From contig NZ_JACJSD010000001.1 in the NCBI RefSeq assembly GCF_014697615.1, forward strand, positions 1 to 64,000: 64,000 nucleotides of DNA, written 5' to 3'. Position 1 is the stretch's first letter. Every line of letters begins with the position of its first letter. The notes beneath the pieces were generated by a model that ran no database searches, was not told where the DNA came from, and worked only from the letters and a program-made list of their open reading frames with translations. This DNA comes from Nostoc sp. FACHB-280 (lineage in GTDB: Bacteria; Cyanobacteriota; Cyanobacteriia; Cyanobacteriales; Nostocaceae). This document shows positions 30,831 to 42,433 of this stretch, in pieces. The translations under genes were made by a program, and so were the position numbers.

Positions 30831-31313
30831 TTAGCGAGCAAGTACCGCTATCTTGGCGTGTTTATTCACATAGTTCACAAATAATTGCTTCAGCCTCGGA
30901 CTGACACTAAAACCATTAAAATCTTCTAAAAAACCAAAGCCTAAACTTTTAGCTTTAGCTAAGGTTTGTTCTGCGTTTAGTCCTTCTTTGATGGCTATAC
31001 TTAACAGCGCAATTCCTGTGGAACGCATTCCGGCTGCACAGTGGATGAGAACTGGTTTTGGTAGCTGTTCTAGCGTCTTTAGGGTTTGGGTAATCAATTC
31101 TTCATTCAGTACTTCTAGCTTGACGGGTACGTTGACATAATATAGTCCCAATTTTTCAGCAAGCTTCTGCTCATCCCTAAAAAATCCTAGTTCATCAGGC
31201 GATCGCAAATTTAACACGGACTTATAACCTTCTTGGATAGCTTGCTCTAGCTGCTTTACTGAGATTTGCCCTGTTGTTGTTAAGCTGTCATTGATTAATA
31301 TGGCGTTATTCAC
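30831..31313 (-). CDS. Tyrosine-phosphatase-like protein (beta-lactamase hydrolase-like/DUF442)
   Basis: The 160-residue protein has the phosphatase loop HCAAGMRST (CX5R: Cys, then Arg six residues later) at about 105-113. An N-terminal strand-helix part (KSVLNLRSPDELGF) is typical of the BLH/DSP-like phosphatases linked to sulfide and persulfide metabolism. An aspartate that could act as general acid is not obvious. I start at GTG 31313 because AAGGAG lies five bases upstream. The TTG at 31340 is itself upstream of this box. Confidence 0.8.
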   Translation of the reverse strand: MNNAILINDSLTTTGQISVKQLEQAIQEGYKSVLNLRSPDELGFFRDEQKLAEKLGLYYVNVPVKLEVLNEELITQTLKTLEQLPKPVLIHCAAGMRSTGIALLSIAIKEGLNAEQTLAKAKSLGFGFLEDFNGFSVSPRLKQLFVNYVNKHAKIAVLAR

Positions 31314-31634
31314 ATTCACTCCTTTTAACTTGGCTTGCAAAAATGCTGTGAGCAGCTATTCAAAAATGCACAGCGAAATTTGACAAAAATGCAATTAATC
31401 GGCTGATTAAAGCTAAATTTGTCTTTTTGTTTTGATAATTTTATTGCTCTATTCATAATATACGGTTAATCTATCGACTTACCGATGTTTAAAACAAATA
31501 ATCGATATTCCCGTTAGGTTTAGTGGTTTTTATCTATTTGCCAAGTTGCCCAACTTTAGCAGGCGATCGCACTTGGTTTCGGATATTGCGTTTATGAAAT
31601 ACAATTGTGCTATTACAGTTGCATAAACTTCGCC
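31314..31634. other. Divergent intergenic region
   Basis: The 321 bases separate the phosphatase and antitoxin starts and are AT-rich, with one HIP1 site near 31562. Promoters for both sides are expected. No further structure was recognised. Confidence 0.4.
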
Positions 31635-32090
31635 ATGAATTCCATCATTCCTGGACAGAACAAACCATTAGAGCCAGTTTTACTTCAAGAACAAGAAATT
31701 CAATCTATCAAGCAGCTAGAAAGTATACTGGAACCAGAAGATACTCAACTACATTTAGTAGGCACACATGGCGAAACAATTCCCATTCCTGAATCAGTAG
31801 ATAAAGTATTGCGTAAAGTTGTTCAGGCAATGGCATCAGGTAAATTAGTCTCAATAGTAATTCAAGAGCAAGAATTCACAACACAACAAGCAGCAGACTT
31901 TCTCAACGTATCACGTCCTTATCTGATTAAGTTGTTAGAGCAAGGCGAAATTCCCCATATCATGGTAGGTACTCATCGGCGTGTAAGATTTGAAGATTTG
32001 CAGCAGTATAAACAACAGCGAGATAGCAAGCGGCGGCAGTTATTAGACGAATTAATTGCAGAAAGCCAAGAACTAGGCTTTTACGAATAG
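31635..32090 (+). CDS. Excisionase-fold antitoxin
   Basis: The 151-residue protein has an acidic N-terminal half and a MerR/excisionase helix-turn-helix at about 85-130 (FTTQQAADFLNVSRPYLIKLLE, then HRRVRFEDLQQYK). This HTH_17 architecture is that of antitoxins paired with PIN toxins. The next gene, 66 bases downstream, is such a PIN protein, which supports a toxin-antitoxin pair autoregulated by this protein. I start at ATG 31635; the upstream TTG adds 10 non-conserved residues. Confidence 0.85.
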   Translation: MNSIIPGQNKPLEPVLLQEQEIQSIKQLESILEPEDTQLHLVGTHGETIPIPESVDKVLRKVVQAMASGKLVSIVIQEQEFTTQQAADFLNVSRPYLIKLLEQGEIPHIMVGTHRRVRFEDLQQYKQQRDSKRRQLLDELIAESQELGFYE

Positions 32091-32156
32091 GGATTTTGTA
32101 ATTAAACATGAATTCGGTAGATTGGATTTGACCAATTTAAAAATAATTACATACAA

Positions 32157-32714
32157 ATGTTTAATGTTGTACTGGATTCCTGCGTACTGTTTCCTATGTA
32201 CTTGAGGGATACCTTACTTTGTGTATCTGAAGCTGGTTTTTATCTACCCTTTTGGTCTCAGAGAATTCTTGATGATACAATTCGTAATCTCTTGTCTACA
32301 GAGAGAATATCACCAGAAGCAGCAAGAAGACTTGAAACGAGAATGAAAGCAGCTTTTCCAGAAGCAATAATTGAGGTACCGGATGAGTTAACTGAAGCAA
32401 TGACTAATCATCCTGGGGATCGTCATGTACTAGCTACAGCTATAGTAGCGAGAGCTAATGTAATTGTTACGTCAAATCTGAAGCACTTTCAAGAAAAGGA
32501 TCTTGCCTCGTGGAATATACAAGCACAATCTCCAGATGAATTTTTGACGAGGCTGTATAATTCTAATCCACAGAAAATGCTTGAAGTAGTGGAGCGACAA
32601 TCTCAAAGTCTAAGAAAACCACCGATGAATTTAGTACAACTCCTTGATTTACTCCATCAAGTAGCCCCAAACTTTGCGGATCTTGTCTCGGCATATAAAT
32701 CCGAAAGTTTATAG
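32157..32714 (+). CDS. PIN-domain toxin (putative endoribonuclease)
   Basis: The 185-residue protein starts MFNVVLDSCVLFP, with the first PIN acidic residue at Asp7. The second cluster is GDRHVLATAIVARANVIVTSN, which carries the other metal-binding acids. The fold cuts RNA with Mg or Mn. Its C-terminal 60 residues are helical and may bind the antitoxin. It lies downstream of the excisionase-fold gene in the usual antitoxin-first order. Confidence 0.87.
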   Translation: MFNVVLDSCVLFPMYLRDTLLCVSEAGFYLPFWSQRILDDTIRNLLSTERISPEAARRLETRMKAAFPEAIIEVPDELTEAMTNHPGDRHVLATAIVARANVIVTSNLKHFQEKDLASWNIQAQSPDEFLTRLYNSNPQKMLEVVERQSQSLRKPPMNLVQLLDLLHQVAPNFADLVSAYKSESL

Positions 32715-32770
32715 CTCAACGTTGACCGCAAATGTTACATCTAAGATTGTTGAGCGGTGAAAAAATCAAG

Positions 32771-33817
32771 GTGAAAGCACAGGTATTTAGAGGCGTAAAT
32801 CAACTTTCTTACGAAGAAATCCCAGTTCCAACCTTAGAACCAGATGAGGTACTGGTGCAGGTGCAAGTTGTGGGGCTGTGTCAGTCAGATATTAAAAAAA
32901 TCCTTTATCCTCTTTATGAACCGCCACGCATATTTGGGCATGAAACGGCGGGAAAAATTGCCGCAGTGGGTTCAGAAGTCAGAGGTTGGCAAGTGGGACA
33001 AAGGGTAGCGGTGATGCACCACATCCCATGTATGCGTTGCGCTTATTGTTTAAATGAAAATTTCTCGATGTGCAATGTCTACAAAAATATCTCTACCACA
33101 GCAGGCTTTAATGCTAGTGGTGGCGGTTTTGCGGAGTATGTAAAAGTACCAGGACACATTGTGCAGAATGGTGGGTTAATTCCAATCCCCGAAGATATTA
33201 GTTTTGAAGAAGCAAGTTTTGTGGAACCGACAAATTGCTGTCTCAAAGCCGTGAAAAAAGCTCAAATTGCCCCCGGACAAACAGTATTAGTCACTGGAGC
33301 CGGGCCGATTGGGTTAATGTTTGTGATGTTGGTGAAGTATTTTGGGGCAAAAGCGATCGCTACTGATTTACTGCCCTCTAGAATCGAAAAAGCCTTGAAT
33401 ATGGGTGCAGAAGCAGCTTTTGATGCCCGTGATCCCGATTTACCCACGAAAATTCACGCCCTTACAAATGGACTAGGTGTGGATGTGACCTTGCTGGCTG
33501 TACCTAGTGAAAAAGCGTTCTTTCAAGCACTAGACTGCACCCGTAAAGGGGGGAAAATACTGTTTTTCGCTGAGTTCCCCGATGAATTAGAAATTCCTAT
33601 CAATCCGAATATTCTTTATCGCCGAGAAATTGATTTGATGGGAAGTTACAGTTCTTCTTACCGTCTTCAGGCGCTTTCGGCTGATATTGTATTTAATCGG
33701 CGGATTGACATTCCAGCCTTAATTAGCGATCGCTACCCTCTCAAAGATTTATCAGCCGCAGTAGAACAAGCGATCGCTCCTTCTCCTGATACATACAAAA
33801 TATTAATCTATCCTTGA
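32771..33817 (+). CDS. Zinc-dependent medium-chain alcohol dehydrogenase
   Basis: An NAD(P)-dependent dehydrogenase of about 349 residues. The catalytic zinc site is VVGLCQSD plus GHETAGKI. The structural zinc lobe has four cysteines (CMRCAYCLNENFSMC). The Rossmann motif is VTGAGPIGLM. It resembles sorbitol/threonine dehydrogenase-like members, and the substrate is unknown. I prefer GTG 32771, giving VKAQVFRGVNQLSYEEIPVP in register with the family. An in-frame ATG at 32732 would add 13 residues and also remains possible. It follows the PIN gene but shows no functional link. Confidence 0.85.
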   Translation: MKAQVFRGVNQLSYEEIPVPTLEPDEVLVQVQVVGLCQSDIKKILYPLYEPPRIFGHETAGKIAAVGSEVRGWQVGQRVAVMHHIPCMRCAYCLNENFSMCNVYKNISTTAGFNASGGGFAEYVKVPGHIVQNGGLIPIPEDISFEEASFVEPTNCCLKAVKKAQIAPGQTVLVTGAGPIGLMFVMLVKYFGAKAIATDLLPSRIEKALNMGAEAAFDARDPDLPTKIHALTNGLGVDVTLLAVPSEKAFFQALDCTRKGGKILFFAEFPDELEIPINPNILYRREIDLMGSYSSSYRLQALSADIVFNRRIDIPALISDRYPLKDLSAAVEQAIAPSPDTYKILIYP

Positions 33818-33904
33818 TCCGGGCAAAGAAGCTAACTCGTAGAAAATACTTATAGCTAATTGTCAATTGAAGTGTGAAGTATGAAGTATGAAAATTGATC
33901 CAAA

Positions 33905-34065
33905 AAGAATTCAGAAGTCAGTAGCCAGAATTCAGTATGAATTCTGTGCGACACTTCTCCTGGCGGAGACGCTACGCGAACGACAAGCGGCATCGCAGTG
34001 CATTGCAAGCGGATGAATCAATGGCTTTAAAACCTCCACCAATTGATTCTGACTTCTGAATTCTT
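33905..34065. mobile_element. MITE-like element with 17-bp perfect terminal inverted repeats
   Basis: AAGAATTCAGAAGTCAG at 33905-33921 is the exact reverse complement of the bases at 34049-34065. The interior holds TCTCCTGGCGGAGACGC and a CGCGAACG tail, the complement of the element near 45800. It is non-coding. It abuts the transporter gene, so the long TTG start of that frame would fall inside repeat DNA. Confidence 0.75.
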
Positions 34066-34114
34066 CTTCAATCTCTACTTTCCTACTTCCCCTGATCTCC
34101 ATCTACCCCAACCC

Positions 34115-35434
34115 ATGCCCATGACCTTAGTGATAGTTGCCATCCTTGCTTTTTATGTCGCCTGTAATCTTGGTGCTAACGATGTTGCCAACGCAATGGG
34201 GACTTCTGTTGGTTCCAAAGCTGTAACTCTCAAACAAGCCATCATTATTGCTGGAGTTTTAGAGTTTACTGGCGCTGTATTGTTTGGGCATGAAGTATCA
34301 GAAACTTTAGCAACAAAGGTTGCCAATCCTAATTTATTTGCTGCCACACCCCAATTATTGGTAACAGGCATGATGACTGTATTAATATCTTGCGGTGTAT
34401 GGTTGCAAATTGCTACTGCTAAAGGTTTACCTGTATCATCTTCTCACGCCGTCGTTGGTGCGATCGCAGGCTTTAGTGCTGTGGCAATGGGTATAGGTGC
34501 AATTGATTGGTCATCCATTGGCATGATTACCATTGGTTGGTTACTCACACCGATAATTAGCGGTAGTATTGCAGCTTTGTTTTACAGCCAAATTCAACGC
34601 TGGATTTTAAATCAACCAAACCAAGTTGCACAGCTAAGAGAATGGATTCCTTGGCTGAGTTCGGCTTTGTTGGGCGTGTTTGGCGTGATTGTCCTACCTT
34701 CGCTAACGCAACCTTTAACGAATTTTCTAAATGCACAAGTAGGAATTAACATCCCTGCATACGACATGCCCTTATTTGCAGGTGCATTAGCAGCAGTAGG
34801 GCTGACTGTAATGAGTTGGCGACAACTAGAACGAGAGGAATGCAAGGGTGTAGGGGTGAGAGGGTGTAAGGGTGTAGGGGAAACCCAAGAAGAATCTATC
34901 ACTCAGTACTCAGCACTCAGCACTCCCACCGAACGCCTATTCGGTCGTTTCCAACTACTCAGTGCTTGCTTTGTGGCGTTTGCACATGGTTCTAACGATG
35001 TAGGAAATGCGATCGCACCTTTAGCCGCGATCGTTTATATTAACGCGACTGGTAACGTACCAATCAATGGTATTGATATACCCTTGTGGATTTTGGTTGT
35101 TGGTGGTGCAGGAATTGTTACAGGTTTAGCGATTTGGGGGAAAAACGTCATTGCTACCATTGGCGAAAACATCATTGCTTTGCAACCTAGTAGTGGGTTT
35201 TGTGCTGAACTAGCTACCGCCACTACCATTCTTTTGGCTTCTCGCTTGGGTTTACCTGTTTCGACATCTCACGCATTGGTTGGGGGTGTAGTGGGGATCG
35301 GGATGGTGCAAAGCCTGAACTCAATTAAATTTCAAACTCTGCAAGCGATCGCTGCTGCGTGGTTAATTACAGTTCCTTTGAGTGCAGTCCTCAGTGCAAG
35401 TATCTTTAGCATTGCGCGGTTTGTGTGGCACTAA
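34115..35434 (+). CDS. PiT-family inorganic phosphate permease
   Basis: This low-affinity phosphate transporter of about 439 residues sits in the inner membrane and has about ten transmembrane helices. Both PiT signatures are present: GANDVANAMGTSVGS near the N-terminus and HGSNDVGNAIAPLAA in the second half. The central cytoplasmic loop (about residues 243-275) contains CKGVGVRGCKGVG and YSALSTP. These are translations of the GGTGTAGGGGTG and CTCAGCACTCAG intergenic repeats, which have entered the gene in frame. I start at ATG 34115, since upstream codons are repeat DNA. Confidence 0.92.
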   Translation: MPMTLVIVAILAFYVACNLGANDVANAMGTSVGSKAVTLKQAIIIAGVLEFTGAVLFGHEVSETLATKVANPNLFAATPQLLVTGMMTVLISCGVWLQIATAKGLPVSSSHAVVGAIAGFSAVAMGIGAIDWSSIGMITIGWLLTPIISGSIAALFYSQIQRWILNQPNQVAQLREWIPWLSSALLGVFGVIVLPSLTQPLTNFLNAQVGINIPAYDMPLFAGALAAVGLTVMSWRQLEREECKGVGVRGCKGVGETQEESITQYSALSTPTERLFGRFQLLSACFVAFAHGSNDVGNAIAPLAAIVYINATGNVPINGIDIPLWILVVGGAGIVTGLAIWGKNVIATIGENIIALQPSSGFCAELATATTILLASRLGLPVSTSHALVGGVVGIGMVQSLNSIKFQTLQAIAAAWLITVPLSAVLSASIFSIARFVWH

Positions 35435-36218
35435 TTTGGTGGTTCGGCTACTTCGACTGCGCTCAGTACAAGTTCGCTCACCAACCGTTTTAAATTCACT
35501 CGGAAAATTTGTTGATCAATGCCTAACTCAAAAAAACTAGGAGAAAATTGCAAAATAAATATTTAAATTATCCTGATGCTTGTTGCCGACTACTTTGAAA
35601 TACTAGAAGTAGCTAAAATATATTTTAGGAGAGAATAATACTTAAAAATTCCCAAGGAAAACAAACTAAGCTCTGAGGTAAATTTAAACTGTTGCTAAAG
35701 TTACATTCTATAGAACTCATATTTAATTTCGGAAGAAAACTAGGTACACTGCGACGCTCTTTTTCCTGTAACCTGTTACCTATCACCTGTAACCTGTTAC
35801 TTTTCTACACCAGTACTTCCAGTTATCAAATTTGATTCCTAGATAATGATGATTTACATCTAACTTTTACAAAGTTACCATCCTGAATAATTTCCAGGCA
35901 TTTATTCGCAAGTATTTAAAATTTACTGTTGCTATCAAAATAACAAGTACTTATATTGAGTGATAGATTTTCTATTTCAAAATCTCACTTTTAAAGGATT
36001 GAATTTGCTGGCTGATACGTGGCACAAACTATGTGAAGCTGTACAGCCCAAGACTATAGACTTTGCCAAGCTGTGTTCAGCGTGACAAAATTACTTTGAT
36101 ACGTGCAAATCTTGTTAAATTTTTTGGTCTATCTGACAAAATACTGAAATTTAGTATGAGCGCCAAGCAAATTTACGGGAAGCAGCTTTATCTTCAAGGT
36201 GTTAGAGGTTAGAAGCTA
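35435..36218. other. Intergenic region with repeats, leader of the DMT gene
   Basis: Near 35440-35490 lies a GCTACTTCGACTGCGCTCAG dispersed repeat. At 35765-35800 lies a CCTGTAA/CCTGTTA short tandem repeat similar to that near 18005. The rest is AT-rich without an open frame of note. The promoter of the transporter gene is expected in the last 200 bases. Confidence 0.55.
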
Positions 36219-38405
36219 ATGGGGCGAATTGAAAAACGGCCAGATAGCCCGCGAGTTAGAGGCGAACTATCGAGATCAGCAGAAACAGCACTCTGGGCTG
36301 TTGTGGAGGATTTAGAAAATCTCCAACAAAATGTGCTGAGATCATTGCAAGAAGAAATTAAACGGTTACAAGCAGACAAAGAGCGACTGTACGATGACAT
36401 TCAAAAACTGCTAGAGGAAAAAGAACACTTACAACAAGTGCGACAAATTACCGAACAGCAGGTGTTAATTCGACAGTTGGCAGAAGTTTTAGCTAAACAT
36501 ATTTCTTCCCAACTGCAATCATCACTGAAGAATTTAGCTAACGAACTAAAAATGACTGGTGCTGATGAACAAGCAGTTCTAAAATCAGCCGAAAGTAATG
36601 AACAGATTAAACAAATGCTGGGCAGTTTGGATGATACTCTGACCATTACTTTTAATTCGCTGCAACAAGAACTAAAAAATTATCAAGGTAATTTGTCTCA
36701 GCAGTTGTCTCGGATGCAAAGCCAACAACAGCAAGGCGAAACGATTGTAGAGGAATTAGTTAATCGCCTGCGTGGGGAATTAACTAAAGCTATCCAAGAA
36801 ACTACCCAACCTCCAAAACCATCGCCACCAACGGTTTTACAACCAGATGAGCCAAAGTTGGAAAGTGCTGTGAAAGTATCGCCACCAACAGTTTTACAAT
36901 CAAATGAGCGATCGCCTGTTAATTCTTTTACAGTATCTTCAGCTACAGTTTTACAACCAGATGAGCCACAGTCGGTAAATTACCCTCTGTTATCAGAAGT
37001 CACCAATAAATCGAATGACAACCAAACGACTGCTTCTTCAGCAGAAACATCTTCAGCCGTAATTGTTCCACCAGTTAAAGAAAGTTCCACTCAGCCAATT
37101 TCCATCGCTCCCAAGGACTTTCCCCCCAAGGAAAAACCACCGGAACCAATTGTTTTACCGGACAAAGATGTGGCGGAATCTACATCTAGCAATGTTGCAG
37201 CCAGTGAACAAAATGCTGTACTCCGGTTTGATGTACCAGAAACCCAAATCCAATCTCCTTCTAGCAAGGTTAGTGAGCCAGTTTCTGTTCTCAGTGCAGA
37301 TTTGGTAGAAGATGAACCAATTTCTCCACCGCCTGCACCAGCACGCAGATCCCGAAGACCTAGCAAACCGCAAAGTTTATCTCCAGTGCAGATTGGGTTT
37401 TTGCTAGTTGTCTTGTCTACGGTGGTGTCTTCACTGTATAACGTCGCCGTAAAAATGATGTTCCACCAAAGTTCTGCGGTGGTGGGAAGCTTGGCGGTAG
37501 AGCGGTTGTTATTACCGACTTTGGGAAATATTTTCTTAATTTTATTGCTGCGCTTGGCGATTGTTGTACCGCTGACGTTGCTGTTAGCACCGATGATGCA
37601 CCCCCAAGTTTGGCAAGATATCAAAAACTTAATGGAATCATTTCAAGGTAAGCCTTCAGCCGCTAAGGTGAAATCCCAGAGAGTGTTGCAACTATCAATT
37701 GCGAGTGGTTGCTTTTTGTTTTTATCGCAGGTGTTGATTTATCTGGCGATTGGTCAAGTAACAACGGGTATGGCGATCGCACTATTCTTTATCTATCCCG
37801 GTATTAGCGGTTTGTTGTCTTGGCTGTTATTCCGCGATAAACCAAATAGCGTGCGTGGGGCTGCCATTGGTGCGATTTTCTTAGGTGAATTATTAGTTTT
37901 AGCTGGTGCTGCAACGGCGGGGATCAGCGATTTTTCTATTGGTAGCAGTGCCGCAATTTTTGGTGGGATAGCCTTTGCCTGCTATGTCATGCTGACTCGT
38001 GTCTGCGCCGCCAAACTGCATCCTGTGTCTTTTACTTTAGTTAGCTTCACCACCATGTTTGTTTTGAGCTTTATTGGTTTGATGTTACCTTTACCAACCG
38101 ATTGGAGCCTAGCAATTGATGGTTCTAAGTTATTGGAAATTGTTTTAAGTGCTTTTATTTTGGGCGTGCTGACACTTTTAAGCTATGTCCTCAACAATAT
38201 TGGTATTGGTAAACTTGGAGCCTTGCGATCGGCAATTATTGGCGCAGGTGTACCGATATTAACCGTGGTGTTTGCTGGGTTATTGATTCAAGAAAATTTA
38301 GAAATAATTCAGATTTTCGGCGTGTTATTTGTCACATTTGGTGCTGCGGCTTTTGGTTTTGATAAAATGCGTCATCCAGTGAAATCATCAAGTACTGAAA
38401 CTTAA
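36219..38405 (+). CDS. DMT-superfamily (EamA) transporter with long coiled-coil N-terminus
   Basis: The 728-residue protein has two unlike halves. Residues 1-200 form a charged coiled coil (ENLQQNVLRSLQEEIKRL, DDIQKLLEEKEHLQQ). Residues about 200-385 are Pro/Ser/Thr-rich, with repeated TVLQPDEP-like motifs. Residues about 390-715 carry ten hydrophobic helices in two EamA repeats (for example GMAIALFFIYPGISGLLSWL and GALRSAIIGAGVPILTVVF), as in drug/metabolite exporters. The large cytoplasmic head is unusual for this family and may attach the transporter to a partner or to septal structures. It lies upstream of hetR in the same direction, but 1.37 kb away. Confidence 0.85.
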   Translation: MGRIEKRPDSPRVRGELSRSAETALWAVVEDLENLQQNVLRSLQEEIKRLQADKERLYDDIQKLLEEKEHLQQVRQITEQQVLIRQLAEVLAKHISSQLQSSLKNLANELKMTGADEQAVLKSAESNEQIKQMLGSLDDTLTITFNSLQQELKNYQGNLSQQLSRMQSQQQQGETIVEELVNRLRGELTKAIQETTQPPKPSPPTVLQPDEPKLESAVKVSPPTVLQSNERSPVNSFTVSSATVLQPDEPQSVNYPLLSEVTNKSNDNQTTASSAETSSAVIVPPVKESSTQPISIAPKDFPPKEKPPEPIVLPDKDVAESTSSNVAASEQNAVLRFDVPETQIQSPSSKVSEPVSVLSADLVEDEPISPPPAPARRSRRPSKPQSLSPVQIGFLLVVLSTVVSSLYNVAVKMMFHQSSAVVGSLAVERLLLPTLGNIFLILLLRLAIVVPLTLLLAPMMHPQVWQDIKNLMESFQGKPSAAKVKSQRVLQLSIASGCFLFLSQVLIYLAIGQVTTGMAIALFFIYPGISGLLSWLLFRDKPNSVRGAAIGAIFLGELLVLAGAATAGISDFSIGSSAAIFGGIAFACYVMLTRVCAAKLHPVSFTLVSFTTMFVLSFIGLMLPLPTDWSLAIDGSKLLEIVLSAFILGVLTLLSYVLNNIGIGKLGALRSAIIGAGVPILTVVFAGLLIQENLEIIQIFGVLFVTFGAAAFGFDKMRHPVKSSSTET

Positions 38406-40675
<2,270 letters not shown>

Positions 40676-40764
40676 CACTTCCGGCTCATAATAAAGTAAG
40701 CATCCTAACACTCAGCAACCGGGAAATCTCAAATCATTATGTACAATCGTTACGACGGGTAGGC

Positions 40765-40816
40765 TCCTGCTGCAAAATTTAGAGACATCGTTAGCTTTGT
40801 GTCTCGAATGGCAGGA
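40765..40816 (+). ncRNA. Nested hairpin in the hetR 3' region (possible structured RNA)
   Basis: An outer stem pairs TCCTGC (40765-40770) with GCAGGA (40811-40816). An inner stem pairs GAGACA (40782-40787) with TGTCTC (40800-40805) around a 12-base loop. The structure begins 90 bases after the hetR stop. It may be a 3' UTR element or a small RNA. Expression is unknown. Confidence 0.4.
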
Positions 40817-40893
40817 TGCTTCCGTTGCCATCCACATTTATAAATTGGATGATTTAGTATTTTATTAGCTTATATAAATAGACAGGGTTATTT

Positions 40894-40944
40894 TTGGTCA
40901 ACGGTCTGTAGTGAAAAGGTAAGTTACCAAAGACAGTTGACCAA
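40894..40944. terminator. Inverted repeat between convergent hetR and the next gene
   Basis: TTGGTCAAC at 40894-40902 matches GTTGACCAA at 40936-40944, with more pairing inward (13 of 15). It lies between the convergent hetR and the cysteine-rich protein gene and could end transcription from both sides. Confidence 0.6.
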
Positions 40945-40968
40945 ATAATGAAGTAAGTAATATTAAGT

Positions 40969-41547
40969 TTAGGGCGCTGTAGGTGAAGCAGTTAGCCCAT
41001 TAGCAGTTTCACTAGCATCAATACAAGTATCTAACGCCTGTATTGGTGTTAAAGGGATTTCTCTACGCAAGCCAACCACACAGTCCGCAAAAGTGATAGG
41101 TAATAAACTGCGACCACAATAATTTAAAACGGCTGAGTTAATTTCTTCTTTGGTATTGAGACTGACCCCAACAACACAACTAGCTAACTCTTTAGGACGA
41201 CGCGCCCTAGTACAGTAAGCCAGTGCATCAGTTGGGCTAATTTTTGTTCCTTGTTTAATAGTCGCCACACAAGCAGATAAGTCTCTGGGACGTATTGCTG
41301 TAGCACAACCTTGGGCTGCGGCTGCTTGGGTGACACCTGCTTTTAAAAGTTGCGCCGCACATGCACGGTAACTCTCGTGGTCATCAGAAAATAATATCAG
41401 TGCTGGGCTGGGAAGACTAGATATAAAAAGTCCTGCTATAGCCAAAACAGGTGTAGCCCAGCGAATGCTATGGGTGCTGAGTATCCCAGAAATAGACTGA
41501 CATTGAGGCTTTTTCACTTTACTCGCTTTTTGTGTTTCCATTGCCAT
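40969..41547 (-). CDS. Secreted or membrane-anchored protein with repeated cysteine motifs
   Basis: The 192-residue protein has a basic head and a hydrophobic segment at about 30-50 (WATPVLAIAGLFISSLPSPAL), which acts as a signal or anchor. The rest has four to five related units of about 35 residues, each with a pair of cysteines (RACAAQLLKAGV, SACVATIKQGT, ASCVVGVSLNT, ADCVVGLRREI). The spacing suggests a helical repeat stabilised by disulfides in the periplasm. It is conserved in cyanobacteria as far as I recall, with unknown function. Confidence 0.75.
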   Translation of the reverse strand: MAMETQKASKVKKPQCQSISGILSTHSIRWATPVLAIAGLFISSLPSPALILFSDDHESYRACAAQLLKAGVTQAAAAQGCATAIRPRDLSACVATIKQGTKISPTDALAYCTRARRPKELASCVVGVSLNTKEEINSAVLNYCGRSLLPITFADCVVGLRREIPLTPIQALDTCIDASETANGLTASPTAP

Positions 41548-41746
41548 TGTTCCAAAACCCTCAGTTATGCTAACTCAAATGTAAGCCAACTCTGCTTGAC
41601 ATTCTCAATTCTGGTGTTTGGCTCTTAAATTCTGATATTTATAAATTTTTGATGATTAAATTTCTGATTTTTAGCATTTTTCATTTACAGATATTTATAA
41701 TAGTATGTCTGGGTAAAGTTTAAACAGGATTAAATTAAGGAAACTC

Positions 41747-42355
41747 ATGTCCCGATACAGAGGGCCACGCCTCAGAATTGTACGTCGCTTAGGCGAATTA
41801 CCAGGATTAACTCGTAAAAGCGCAAGACGCGCCTATCCGCCCGGTCAACATGGTCAGAACCGCAAAAAGCGTTCTGAATATGCTGTCCGTCTCGAAGAAA
41901 AGCAAAAACTCCGTTGTAACTACGGTCTAACCGAAAAGCAACTGCTACGCTATGTCCGTAAAGCCAGACGTGTTACTGGTTCTACCGGACAGGTGTTATT
42001 ACAATTGCTAGAAATGCGTTTAGATAATACCGTTTTCCGCTTGGGTATGGCTCCCACAATTCCAGCAGCGCGTCAGCTGGTAAATCACGGTCATGTCACA
42101 ATCAATGGTCGTGTAGTTAATATTCCCAGCTATCAGTGCCGTCCTGGTGAGGTAATTGCGGTTCGTGATAAAGCACAATCACGGAAGTTGGTAGAAACTA
42201 ACTTGCAATATCCTGGTTTGGCTAACCTTCCCAGCCATTTGGAATTTGATAAAAACAAGCTGACTGGTAAAGTTAACGGTGTCATCGAACGCGAGTGGGT
42301 GGCTTTACAAGTTAACGAACTGCTGGTTGTGGAATACTATTCACGACAAGCGTAA
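41747..42355 (+). CDS. rpsD: 30S ribosomal protein S4
   Basis: The 202-residue S4 begins [22 protein letters not shown] and carries the S4 RNA-binding domain ([25 protein letters not shown]). It nucleates assembly of the 30S body. It is a single gene here, away from the main ribosomal operon, as is usual in cyanobacteria. AAGGA precedes the ATG. Confidence 0.98.
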   Translation: MSRYRGPRLRIVRRLGELPGLTRKSARRAYPPGQHGQNRKKRSEYAVRLEEKQKLRCNYGLTEKQLLRYVRKARRVTGSTGQVLLQLLEMRLDNTVFRLGMAPTIPAARQLVNHGHVTINGRVVNIPSYQCRPGEVIAVRDKAQSRKLVETNLQYPGLANLPSHLEFDKNKLTGKVNGVIEREWVALQVNELLVVEYYSRQA

Positions 42356-42359
42356 GGAA

Positions 42360-42389
42360 GTGCTGAGTGCTGAGTGCTGAGTGCTGAGT
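42360..42389 (+). repeat. Heptamer tandem repeat (GTGCTGA)x4
   Basis: Four GTGCTGA units follow the rpsD stop codon within five bases. They are the same unit as at 17948-17984; related runs occur near 45742-45768 and, in complement, near 54132-54153. Confidence 0.95.
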
Positions 42390-42433
42390 AATTAAACAGC
42401 CTCAAATCTCAGAACTCATTACTCAACAAAGTT

